From positions 11,780,001 through 11,844,000 of the forward strand of contig CP075494.1 in the NCBI GenBank assembly GCA_021613535.1: a stretch of 64,000 nucleotides of DNA, written 5' to 3'. The position numbers and the translations under genes were made by a program. Positions 24,438 through 36,200 of this stretch are shown in pieces. The notes beneath the pieces were generated by a model. It was given only the letters and a program-made list of their open reading frames with translations, searched no databases and had not been told where the DNA came from. This stretch comes from Adineta vaga. Its lineage: Eukaryota > Rotifera. The stretch's first letter is position 1; each line of letters starts with the position of its first letter.

Positions 24438-25416
24438 GAAATGACTTATGAAATAGTAATACGAATCTATTCGTTTTTATAATATTCGCGTGTTAAAAAA
24501 GATAACGAGTCGTCTTTTACATTCTTTACTTTGGTCTTATCAAAAAGCTATAAAAGTTTGGATAGACTTTCCTTTTATAGTAGTCAACAAAGGACGAAAA
24601 ACTACCAAAGTCAATGAAAACGAATCCTTGTTTTTCTTAATGATGTAGGAAATGAAATGAATACTAGGCATCAATATCATCATTCATATTTTCTCATCTT
24701 TACATGATGAAGACCACAGCCTATAGATATGTAAATTCTTTTGATTAATTCTCTACTTTCTATTCGAAAGTTGTATATATTCAATGTTTAAAAGAACAAA
24801 TCACTTTTTTTTGAAATATTATATTCAGAACAATACACAAACCTTTTCCAATAGAAAAGTTTAAGTATTGAGCATCCAAACACACTCATTCAAAATGGCA
24901 TAAAATCAATAATTTAGACATTGAATCTCAATAGTTTTCATCAAGTCTGATGTTTGTTATGTAATCATTAAGAAATGTAAAATGAAATAAGCGAGTAAAT
25001 CACTTCCCAATTGGTGTGTCAAAATAAAAGTATGGCTTGTGTTGAAAAGTCTCGAAGTATGTATCAAAAAAACATTATTATTTTCTCGTTAATCAACCAC
25101 ATTGGACGACGAAATATTTACACTTCTTAATTCTGTATTCTATGAAAATAAAAAAGACAGGTAGATCGTTATCGTACAAGAGGTGTCTGAGAGAGCGTAC
25201 CTTGAAAACTTGATTTCTCTTGTGAGACTATATAACCAAGAAAGAAAAATGAGAATAATATATGTGTTCACGATTTTTACTCAGAATATATATCCTTAGA
25301 ATATGACCAGACAATAATCGTACTTCGTTGTAAAAAATATACCAATTTAAGCACAAACTGAAGATATTATTCTCTTTTCACTTTATTGAACTATATAGAC
25401 GTCAATTGTGGATACT
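24438..25416. other. Intergenic region
   Basis: AT-rich DNA between the divergent ART-TPR copy 2 (minus) and the small plus-strand gene. It must carry both promoters. No coding content seen. Confidence 0.4.
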
Positions 25417-25722
25417 ATGGAAGAAGCGGACGAAGACAAACAAGTAAATCCGTCCCCTAGTTGGACTCCCGTATACCAACGTTTGAAGAATATAAATAAA
25501 TATGCAGAAAGATTCTTTTCAACTCCATTTCGTATATTAGAAACTGTTCTTGATAACATTCACAGTTTTGTTACTCAACATGCAGTATCTTATTCATTTT
25601 GTATGTGTATAACAATAACTGCAACCGTTTCAGCTACAGCTATTGCTGTTGGAGTCGGTACTGGTGTAGGAATTGGATGCAGTAATACAAATGGAAATAG
25701 TTCAAATTCAACAAGTAGTTAA
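25417..25722 (+). CDS. Small glycine-zipper membrane protein A
   Basis: A 101-residue protein starting at the ATG at 25417 (the frame is open a few codons further upstream). The N-terminal half is acidic, then amphipathic (RFFSTPFRILETVLDNI). Near the C-terminus a hydrophobic helix with a Gly-every-two pattern (AIAVGVGTGVGIG) is followed by Cys and a short Asn/Ser/Thr-rich tail. Such glycine zippers pack membrane helices together. It converges with a second small gene on the other strand that ends in a related zipper, with only 92 bp between the stops. I do not know the family. It could be missing an upstream exon. Confidence 0.5.
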   Translation: MEEADEDKQVNPSPSWTPVYQRLKNINKYAERFFSTPFRILETVLDNIHSFVTQHAVSYSFCMCITITATVSATAIAVGVGTGVGIGCSNTNGNSSNSTSS

Positions 25723-25773
25723 TGAACTCTGAATTTGTTTGATTTCTCTATCTTTGTTAAAGATCGATATAAA

Positions 25774-25779
25774 AATAAA
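25774..25779 (+). terminator. Polyadenylation signal AATAAA
   Basis: AATAAA about 50 nt downstream of the stop of the small plus-strand gene; it sits in the gap between the two convergent small genes. Confidence 0.45.
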
Positions 25780-25814
25780 AAACTGAATCGTTTATAACAA
25801 TGTAAAATTTTTAA

Positions 25815-26289
25815 TTAAAAAATATAATAAACTTGATAGCTCGTTCCGTTTGTTGTGTTACTCACATCGGCATCTTTCGCACAAGTTAATCCAACACCAA
25901 GTCCGACACCTAATCCAATACCGACAGAACAAGATATACTCGCCACTGAAACGGCAATCATTCCTGGACCTACTATACTATTAACAGAGAGTAATGTTGG
26001 AATGATATTTGTTATTCCAAGTTTTCCTAATATATATAGCGGAAAAGAGACAATGATTTCAAAAATTAAACCCAACATTTTATATATTTCTCCAGTGAAC
26101 TGCCATAAAGTTGGTGGTTTCGATTCTTTCCGTTGTTTTCTACTTGTCGAACGGTAATTCATCAACATCGCTAGTGCAAATAACTGAATAAATATAATAT
26201 TGTTAACATCAAATCTCTTTCTCACTTGACTTTATCTTGTAAATATAAACCTTGAGTTGAAGATTCCCACCGAAATTTATGTTACGCAT
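25815..26289 (-). CDS. Small glycine-zipper membrane protein B
   Basis: The second exon (26183-25815) is clear: a basic segment (RSTSRKQRKESK), one hydrophobic segment (LGLIFEIIVSFPLYIL), another hydrophobic stretch and then a striking glycine zipper (SVGIGLGVGLGVGL) followed by Cys and an Asn/Thr-rich tail. The zipper-Cys-Asn/Thr ending matches the convergent plus-strand gene. A first exon at 26289-26251 beginning MRNINFGG joins in phase through a 67-bp intron (acceptor ttattcag). Alternatively translation starts at the ATG at 26168 in exon two and the intron is untranslated. The protein would be 120-136 residues. No family recognised; two or more membrane segments are likely. Confidence 0.5.
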
Positions 26290-26569
26290 CGTTTCATCAA
26301 GGTAGTAACAGGATGCTAATAAGAAGAGCCTTCTTCAAGGTAAATAATTCTGATTGCATCGATAAAATTAATCAATCATATTTCAATAAACATATACCCT
26401 CTCTTGAGTTTTTTGTCAACTAGACAAAAAATGAGCACCGTACTTTTATGAATATCATATTAAATGCTATGTACAAGGTCACTCTTTCTAATTAAATCTA
26501 CAATTTATTTTCATATCTATAAGATACATTTCGCTTAAAGTATTAAATGTACAGAAATATATAATGAAT

Positions 26570-27450
26570 TTATTTTCGATCTAAACGACGTGGTGTAGCA
26601 TAAGCAGGTGATGATTGTTGTCCATATCCCGATGATTTCACATTTTTTAAAAGAGTTCTTGTTGTAGTAACAGATTGACTTCGTGATGATGGTGGTGTAT
26701 TCAAATTTTTCTTAATGTAAGTTGATTGCATCTGTTTTCTATTACCAATAGGTGTTGAAATGCTAGCATTCAAAGATGCTTGACGAGTAAGTCGATTTTC
26801 AGATAAAACCTATGTAGAAAAGAGAATGTTAGTAACACAGAAAAATATTGAATTATATCTTTTACAGATTTAAGACTTCGAATTTCATTACGACATTCTG
26901 CTACTTCTTGCATCAATGCATTCATTTTATCTAGAAAACATAAATAATGTGACTTTCTCTTCAAATAAAGACAGCTAACTTTGTTTTGATGGATCAATTT
27001 CTTTAACATAAATTTGCCCACGATTTTCATCCATTATTTCAATAGCATCAGCAACAGAACTACCGGATTCAACAACGTAAAATTCCTATAGAGAAAAGCA
27101 AATTCATAAAATATCGTGATATTTTCTTCTTTTACTTTGCATGGTAATGATGCTGGTAATTGGTCATGATGAATTCTAAATAAAGATGCAATTTTATAAT
27201 AAAAAAATAATCTATGATAGCAAACAATTTCGAATATTTTTCATCATTATGATATTGAAATAATGACAGAGGTCCGTATGTGTATTGACCATCAGCAACG
27301 GCATAAACACGTTTATAATTTGAATCTGGATTATAACGATTTTCTATTATAAAAATAAAAAGAGATATTTCATGAAGAAAATGTAAAGATTAATTTACCT
27401 AAAATTGCAAATGGAAAATCAAATGGAATAATGATATCAGTGGAATTCAT
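26570..27450 (-). CDS. 206-residue coiled-coil protein, function unknown
   Basis: Six exons join in phase: 27450-27399, 27343-27226, 27175-27136, 27085-26980, 26930-26866 and 26809-26570. The N-terminal half is compact and ordered in appearance (IIIPFDFPFAIL, RVYAVADGQYTYGPLSLF, EFYVVESGSSVADAI). A short coiled coil follows (MNALMQEVAECRNEIRSLK), then a Ser/Thr/Arg-rich basic tail of about 70 residues. No signal peptide or membrane helix. The tail has Thr-Pro and Ser-Pro sites that could be phosphorylated. I do not recognise the family. The model is well supported because every one of five introns keeps frame. Confidence 0.68.
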
Positions 27451-27902
27451 GATGATCAACAGTGTACTTTCAAAATTGAGAACAGAAGAACGGAACAATA
27501 ATTGAGAAAACAGGAAGGAACAAAGACTCTCATCGTGACAAAGACCCGGCCAAAGTTTTATTTTTCAATTTAATTTAAAACTTTTTTTCCAGTTTTTCTT
27601 AAGTCATTTTCATTATAAATCATTTGAAAAGTAGAAAATCAATCTATATGTATGAAATATGTCATTTATATAGATGGCACTAATATCAATTTTATAGTAT
27701 AAATCATGTTTCATTAAATAAAAGAAAGAAAAGAAAATTCATGATACATGTAAGCAAAAAAAGTATATATACACATATATACGCGCATAGAGAAATTATG
27801 CAAGTTTTGATTCCAGATTAGTGTTCGCCGTTATTTGCATAGCAAAAATTAAATGTGTGTATATATATGTCAGTATGGAATGTATTATGTTAGATGTCTT
27901 GA
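27451..27902. other. Intergenic region
   Basis: Between the PDE1-type gene 3' end and the start of the coiled-coil gene, both minus strand. AT-rich with short TA runs. No gene seen. Confidence 0.4.
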
Positions 27903-30900
27903 CTATGGTTCTTCTTCAATAACTTTCAATTCTTTACGACGTTTTTCCTCATCTAAAAATACAGAAACAATATTTGCCAAATCAGTTTACTTCAGTACAA
28001 ACCTGCTTCTCGTATCCATCGTTCACGATTTTCTTTCAAATATTCTGCCCATGGTCGTCGAAAAATCGCTGATCGACCTATAGGTGTGGTCATTGAAGAT
28101 GGTTTTCTTTCACGTCTGTACAAAAGAACATATATCTCTGAAAATATGTCTATTTTTTCCGTGTTTATTACCCATTTTCTAATTGGTCATCTTGATGTGT
28201 AGTTGATTCATTCAATGATCTTGGTGATGCTGGTGGTGAAGGTGATGAACTGACACTTTTAGCCGGTATCGATGGTGATGGAAGTTCAGAATCTGGTACA
28301 GATAATGATTTCAAAATTTTCTCAAGCATATCACCCATAACAACGAATGATGGTTCGACGATATACTGAATGAAACCTAAGAAAACAAGCAAATATAAAT
28401 AATAAAATATTTTTCTCTCGATTGATTAATCTACCGATTTGAGATTCAGCAACAAGTGTATTATCTCGATCACATAATGGTGAACATGGTAAACCAAGTT
28501 CTTTTTCTTTTTCACCTTGTTTAAAATATTCTTCCATTAATGATTCTGTCCAAGAATAATGAATACTCCAAGGTTTTCCTGGATGACTAATATCCGCACT
28601 ATGTAGTACCAATGCCAATGCTTTTGATTTTTCAATACTAGAACTTTTTTGGGTTAAAACATAAAAATAACTCGAGGAGATAAATAACTTACTTTTCTGG
28701 CATACTTAAGAGACTTTTCATCGTTTTTAATTGAGCAAAATGTGAACTCATATCTGTAGCGAGAACCATTTCAATAACCAAATGACGAAAATTCCTTTCA
28801 AAAATAAATAAGTTAATAAAAAACATTCTTCAATTCGTTTTTATTACTTACTTATATTCATCCGTTGAAAACTCCGATACAATATTATAATCGTCGATAC
28901 GCATCAAACGAAATGCAGCACTTACATGGTGATTTTCCAGAACAGCGCGATCATTGTAAATTAATGCCACATCAGACCTAATTTCAACGAAGAAACGACA
29001 TTTAACTACTATTTTTAGAAATATATGTCATAACAACATAGAATTCATGACTCATTAATTCTCCTTGTAGTTTATTTTCACACTGAATTAAAAGCTATTT
29101 TAATCTACAGAAAAACTATCAATTTATTTTCCTTGTCGACTTATTACCTCGATTGAATATGAAAATTATTTGATGTTCCAGTATGTTCAAAATCATGTAC
29201 AATCGCTGCAATGAACATGGCAAATAATTCATGATCATTAAGCCAATTCTATACATAGGATCAAAAAGACAAAATTGATTTCAATCGTAAATGAAGATAT
29301 TTGACAAAGCGTCTAATTCCAACTATGCTAGGCAGAAGCAAAAAAAAAGAACTAAGAAATCGATCGCTATGTTTTCACAAAAAATAACTACGAAGCAATT
29401 TAAACAATGAAACTCCATTAACCTCTACCATGAGACCAGAATTGTAGATAATTTGATATGTTGTTTGCAGTACATCAGCAGCATGAATTAAATTATGATA
29501 TGGATTACGATATTTACTATAACCACTTTCCATTTGTTCAAGAAAATTTTGTAATGCAGTGATAGAAATCTAATTTTGAGAAAGACAAACAATGATCATT
29601 GTTATTAATAGAAAGATAAGTTTTTACATGAAGTTTATTTGGTAAATTATATCGTTGCATAAGTTCAAAACCCACATAACGTAAACATTGTCCACTGGTA
29701 AATTCATTGACGGAAAATACATCAAATGTCCATTCATTAATTGTCTACATGAGAAAAAAAGATTCGTTCTATCATCATAATCTTCAATATTTCTACAAAA
29801 ACAACATAAAAAGCACGTCGATTATTGATTGCATTCATGCAGAGTAGAAAGGGAACTATCCAACTTACTTGTCGACAAATATCATTCGAAAGAACCAAAA
29901 CATTCCGTCGAAAAAGTCTAAAGGATGTTCTCAATTTTTTCTTTGTCATTTGCAATGAATGATGTCAAGCGTATAGTTTTATCAAGATGCGTGATTATAG
30001 AATATGCAACAAAAGTGAATTTCAGAGAAAGAAGTAAGAGACACAACTCAGATGAATAAAGTACCTTAAATTTTATATCGATAGATAAACGTCTTAAATA
30101 CCTAGAAAAACATACACATAGAAAAACAACAAATAGATGCGAAACATTCAAATGATAAACATAAATTTCTCGAATCAAATTACATGCTTCTCATAACAAT
30201 TATACCTTAAATTTCGTATGAAGACACCAATCTTTTACAACTCTGACAAAGATGGAAAGTAATGATGTAGTCAGAAAGATGTCTAATTCTCAATCCTATA
30301 CAATTTTTCTTTGTCTCTTTTTTTTTCTCATTACGAACCTGTCGACCATAATTCCTGCTCGTATAGCTTGTGCAACACTTTTGAATTTCGGTTTGTCGGA
30401 TGGTCGTCGTTTAATTGTAGACATCGATCGAGTAAATGTCATTGCTAACCAATCTCGTACTTCATTGGGTACTGAATCTGGTTCAATTTCTGATAATGCT
30501 CCATCATCTTCTTCCATTAATCTTCTACAATACAAAGAAAACCAAGATGAACATGAATATTTTCATCGGTAGATAGTTCTTTCTTCTCTTCAATCGACAC
30601 ACTACCATCATTGTCAAAATGATAATAGTGGATGTCGTAAGTGCTACTTCTTTTTTTTTCAATAGAAAAGGTCTAAATCCACATATACTAGAATGATTGA
30701 TTACAAATGCAGATTTCTTTCATGAAAATAAATGAGAAAAGAAAAAAATGAGACACAGAGAGATAATAAAGTAGCTTATTTAAATCTACTAGATCTGACT
30801 ATTTATTACCTAGTTTCATCTTGATGAACAGCTTCGAGAATACTGGCAATATAATCTAAATTACGAAGAAGATCGTCACGAGAGACACCAATATTACAAT

Positions 30901-31893
30901 GGAGGGCAGCAATGATGGTTCGTAATCTGAAAAATTGACATATTCAAAACATGGTTTTTGCAAAAAAAGTATCTTTTACCTTTCACTACCGATTTGTAAT
31001 GCATCGAATGAGTCAGCTGGTGGTAAATATTTTCCATCACCCAAAACGGCGACATCATGTTCAATAATATCAAATGGTGTTTTATTAAGATCATCTTCAT
31101 CAATATGTCTATCATAAAGATGGTTTTCACCAATTGATTTTGCTTTATTGGAGAAGATCGGTGAAAGATGGTCTGCAGATAACATTAAGTTAAATTGATT
31201 TATTTTCACAAGAAAAAAAAACGAGAGAAGACGATGTTTTTCTCTTTGTAACGAAGACTAATGTAAGTTGAAGAGGAATCGTAAATGGATTGACATCGAA
31301 ATAACTAATAGATCTCAAGAGTAGGAAGTAACTGACAAAATAGAATAGTTATATTTGCATTCTATCAATCTAGGAAACAGGAAAAATGTCGTATTTTTCT
31401 TTGTTGATATACTTGTCTGACATCAGATAATATTCGAACTATTGTCATCAACATTGAAGAATGACACTCTATTGTTGACAGACAAATATCAAAGTCTTTT
31501 CGACAACTAAACGAGACTGTTTCTTGTCTTGGAAAAGAACGAACCTGTATCGTGATGTATAACTGCTGATGTAGATGCTAGCTTTGGTGATCTTGTTGAA
31601 TGATGATGATGATTATGATTTCGTTTGCTAGTTGCAGATCCGGATACTTAAAACAAAAAGAGAACAGAGATATTTCGTATTTGTATCAATACTACTGAAC
31701 AATATAAACAGATTTTGTAATAAAATAGAAAAATGCTATGATTTTGAATTGATTCCTACTTATGTCATGTCTCGAACAATATTCGTAAAACTAATTAATC
31801 ACCTTTGATTGTTTTTGATGCGGAATTTGTTAATGAAGTACCAATGATGATAAGGGATGAACCTGAAGTTAATCGAATTTTTCGACCGGGCAT
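27903..31893 (-). CDS. PDE1-type calmodulin-dependent cyclic nucleotide phosphodiesterase
   Basis: It hydrolyses cAMP/cGMP to 5'-monophosphates in the cytoplasm. About 15 exons join in phase from MPGRKIRLTS (31893) to a stop at 27903, giving ~635 residues. The regulatory N-terminus has the PDE1 blocks SILEAVHQDETRRL and DSVPNEVRDWLA. The catalytic domain shows YHNLIHAAD (His ~310), IVHDFEHTGTSNNFH (His-Asp ~352-353), LENHHVSAAFRLM, EMVLATDMSSHF, HSADISHPGK (Asp ~461) and SQIGFIQYIVEP (Gln ~512). The Asp-Gln spacing of 51 equals that I recall for mammalian PDE1. Exons: 31893-31803, 31646-31545, 31172-30980, 30926-30810, 30524-30339, an alternative exon, 29744-29628, 29569-29423, 29248-29148, 28977-28852, 28794-28693, 28643-28435, 28376-28172, 28115-28003, 27952-27903. 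The region after IMVDR is shorter than in vertebrate PDE1. Calmodulin binding is expected from the family, not shown. Confidence 0.93.
29869..30101 (-). other. Two phase-compatible alternative exons of the PDE1 gene
   Basis: Exon A (30101-30065, 37 nt) and exon B (29917-29869, 49 nt) sit in tandem between the exon ending IMVDR (AG, phase 2) and the exon starting TINEW (phase 0). Either one alone keeps frame: A gives R-YLRRLSIDIKFK, B gives R-LFRRNVLVLSNDICRQ. Splicing A directly to B reaches a TGA after 11 codons. Both have tag acceptors; donors are gtactt (A) and gtaagt (B). Confidence 0.6.
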
Positions 31894-32387
31894 CTTGTTA
31901 ATTAAGTAGGAAGTATAAACATGTATAAAAAAATAGATGTGTTGCTGTCTTCAAAAAGAAAAATGAAATTTGTCAGTCAGTTTGCTTTGAAATAGATGTG
32001 TATATGAAAAAGAAGAAGAGAAACTTACATTGCAATGACGATCTACACTCGACGAATAGATAGGAGAGTGAGAAGACGAGTTAGTAACACTACATCGTCA
32101 AAACATTATCCTTTTTCCGTTGCACGACGACTGTGTGATGACGTTTTTCAAGAAGATTTACCTATAGAAATAATGATGATCATGTCAAAGAAATTACTGA
32201 AAGGAGAAAAAGAAAACGGAAGAATAAGAAAAGATTATTTTGTGTTCATCAACATCCTTTTTTTGTAGCAAGAACATAGAAATAATGACGACGACGACAT
32301 ACTACCTGTGCTCATCGGCAGCTTCTACTTCGTCGTGTTCTTTTTTTTCTTCGTTTTCATTCTCTTTTGAAAATTATCATAATTATA

Positions 32388-32421
32388 GAAGAAGAAGAAG
32401 AAGAAGAAGAAGAAGAAGAAA
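32388..32421. repeat. (GAA)n trinucleotide microsatellite
   Basis: About eleven GAA units in an intergenic position. Confidence 0.9.
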
Positions 32422-32992
32422 AGATATAATATATATATGAGTAACACGACATCCTTCGTCGTTAATACACAAATATCTATAGTGACCGTCCAAGTACACA
32501 AAAAAAGTAGAGGATTTCTCATTTAACTTTTTTTTTCTTTTTTTCTCGTCATAGAAATCAAACAAATTTCTATCATTAGACTAATTTTAAAGACGTATTA
32601 TCTTCAAAAGAAGATTATCTGTGCAATCGCGCAGAAAATCTTGCTTTTAGCAAGCTTTTTAACCATATCTCTACAATGTATTTCTATGATTTCCTGGTCA
32701 TGACGAAAAAATTTGGCTCTGTTATTGGACCAAGTGTTGTCCTGGAAAAGACTCTTGAACTTTAGATTATTTTTAGAAAGAGTCAATAGAAATGATTAAG
32801 AATAAATCCAGAGATGACCTTGAAGCAGGCGAGAAGACATGCAAAATTGAAACGATCATGCCGACCTGTGGATTGAAATATCAGATGATAATGACATTGA
32901 AGTAAAAAAAAACAAGATATTTTCAATTCGTCTCATATTTATTTGAATTTTTTGTTCTTTATACAAATTTCAAAAAAATAAGAACCAGCAAA

Positions 32993-33005
32993 CACACACG
33001 CGCAC

Positions 33006-33036
<31 letters not shown>
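32993..33036. repeat. (AC)n dinucleotide microsatellite
   Basis: An almost pure CA/CG-interrupted repeat of about 44 bp. Confidence 0.9.
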
Positions 33037-33257
33037 GAAAAGCATGTCGTATAACAACAATAATAATAGCAAAAAAAAACAAGCCTACATAAAAACGATG
33101 TAGAATACATCGATTTTCACAATTACTAAAGTAGAACAGCACCAACAGCAACAAAGACGCACGCATCGGTGATTTTTTCTCTTTTTGTTTTGGTTTTTCG
33201 CATAGAATACGATGAAAATGGACGGTATAAAAGAAAAATGTGCAAGCCAATAGAAGA

Positions 33258-36200
33258 TTAAGATTTTGTTATTGTTTTCGTTGTTGGATATATGGATCGA
33301 TTGGTTTTTGCTGTTTCTTTTGCTAACGACTGTTCATATTTAAAAAGTTCAGCAAGTGTTACATCAGTTGGAAGATAACTTTTCAATCCTGAATAAGATT
33401 CCAAACGAGAGGCAGCCATATTTGCACGTGCTAATCGAATTGATGTTTCACTAAATACAAAAAAGAATGTATAGTTTTTTTATTTTCATCTTTTGAATTT
33501 GTAGAAAGAATAAAAGTCATCTGTTATTTTCCAAACTTATTTGGTTCACAAAACACCATGCTATCGAGCATCATGCAAAGAATGTAAGTTATTAGTTTAC
33601 CTGAGTTTTATACACATGAAAAAAGATATTTATGAACTAAAATTGGATAAAAGACGTATTTGATCGATAGGTAACCTTAATTAAACTCGTTCTCATAAGA
33701 CATTTTATGTAGATAGACGAGTAAAAATCTAAGATATTTGAAAAATCTTTACCTTGATAATAGACTTTCTCTTGCTCGTTCAAATTGTGAAGCTGATTCA
33801 GTATGTAATTGTTGAGAATCTTTAACTAATTTATCTGTTTCATCTAAAATTGCTTGTTGACTTTTACTTAAACCTTCCATATGGGAAAGATTGCCATTGC
33901 TCAATTTCGATTCATATTTGGAATTATTTGGAGTTGGATAACGTGGTGTTGGCCGATGAATAGTTCGTACCATTTCATTAGTATTGATTTGATGATCGGG
34001 AAAACGTGGTGGAAGAACTGGTGGTTTCGATGGAGTTGAGGTTAGAAATGAAACATCGAGCAATTGAGGATGGCTGGCAATATTTTCTTGATTCGTTTGT
34101 GTTGTTAGATTTTCTGCACTTGTACTTAAAAATGATTTTAATCGTTTATTCACTATCGTACGTGGAGTATGTTCAAAGATAGTTGTCGTTGTTGTCGTTG
34201 TTCGCATTGTCGGTTGATTTTCTAAGGAAGATCTTTTCAATTCTAATTGATCAATTTTAATATCTAATTGTTTTTTTGATGCTTCAAGTCGTTCACGATA
34301 AACAACAAGATGTTGTCGAGTTAATTCAGCCATATCTTCTTCATATTGTTGCATTTTTAATTTAACGGTTTCATTATCAACAGATGTAGCATCGAATGAC
34401 AGTGCACGTAGAAGAGCATCTAAAAATCAATTATCAAGATTATAGAATGCGTTATTCGTTTTTCTACGATTAGCAGAAAAAAGATAATTACCTGTTTCTC
34501 CAATGATATAATTTAATTTTGCTTCGGTTAATTCAACCCAAATATTCGATCGATTCCAATTCAATGAAAGTAAATCAAGTATATGTGCCCTTTCACGACA
34601 TAATTGTGAAATTTCTTGTTCAATGTCACTTGACGATGTGCTTATATTTGCATTATTGATTATTGTATTTTCAAATATTTCATTGGAATTTGGTGATGTT
34701 TCTCGAATCAATGGACGTGCTGTTAATTCAGATGTATCTTCACTATCGGATGATGAACTTTTTCTATCCACTTGTAAAGCAATACTTGATTTCATTCGAT
34801 GATTTTCATCAATAAGTATACCAGAATCAGAACTACGTTCAAGTGTTGGTGGATGTGTAGGTATAAGTTGTAAATTTGTATGTGTTTGTGTTCCATCTTG
34901 TGTTTTTAAAAAACCGGGTATTTGATAAGGTGATACTTGTGTAAAAGATGTAACTGTTTCAACATAACATTGTAAATTTTGATCATATTTCATAGGTGGA
35001 CTATACTGACATGAACGATCGACTGTTTGACGTATGGTAATTGGTGATGTACCTGTTGTTTGAAAGAATTTATTAGAGATTAATGGAATTGGTGATAAAG
35101 CAATTTCATGTGTTGTTGTTTCTTGTGTGAGGTCATTTGAAGATGGAAGAGTATTGATTGTTGGCTGTGTTTTCTTTGGAGGTTTAAATGAACTACGCCA
35201 TGGTGTACTACTTCCATTGATAATTGTATGATCATGCCAAGAATCGATAATTTCAACTTTATCTTTTTTTCCTGGATGAGATGTTCGATGATGTTCACGA
35301 TATTGATTTGATATAGATTGTGTGACGGGCTTTTCTAATTGAGATTGAAGGGCATTGTTTGAATAAACAGATCCTTGAGTTATAACAATAGATTCACATA
35401 TCGAATTAAGCATTGTTGATGGACCATCGATATCAATAGAGATCATATCAGACTAGAGAAATAAAATCAAATGAAATTATTAGAATTCTTTACTATCAAT
35501 GTTTAGATTTACCTCATCGAAATGTTTAGGATTCGTTCCAATAATCGGTATTTCAATTCCTTGTTTTGTATATTGAAAATTTTCATCTTCTTGTAAAGAA
35601 TTATAACCATTCGTAAATAATACTGAACTATATATTTGATTCAATAAACGTCGTCCTTTAAAAGGCATACGAATATGTGGATCACGTTCCATTATATCAG
35701 GTCCAGCTTCAATTCGTTTCGTTAATATCACTCGTTGATCTGTACCTTGTCGATCAACATAACCAATTTTAAAACCTTTACCTTGTTTCATAATTTCTAA
35801 ATCAGATACTTTATCAATTCGTTGATGTTTACATTCCATCGATTGAATATTTGGTGGCTTAAGAATGGATAAGGGCTGTTTATTTTCGAGATGAATCGAT
35901 TGTTGTGAAAGAAGTTTTTCTGTAGACGTTTTGATATGATCAAGTTGATACATTTCATCGACAATCGATGTTAAATTTTCAGTATTTTTTGAGGAACTTT
36001 GTTCTAATTGATCAAATATATGAATATTAATAACTTCTTCTTGCTGATGAACAAGCGTTTTATTTGCTGAATGATCTAATTGTGCTAAACGATCAGCGAG
36101 ATCACTGGCATCAAGATTAATATCAAATTCTTGATCGATTGTTATATAATCTTCTTGAGTAAGTGGATGTACAATTGTTTGATCTGTTTGTTGAATAAAA

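Larger units (their letters stand above)
31894..33257. other. Intergenic region with microsatellites
   Basis: Upstream of the PDE1-type gene and downstream of the large 33-47 kb gene. It contains (GAA)n at about 32388-32421 and (AC)n at about 32993-33036, and several poly-A/T runs. A minus-strand AATAAA at 32938-32943 may serve the 33-47 kb gene. Open frames here are repeats read in frame. Confidence 0.5.
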
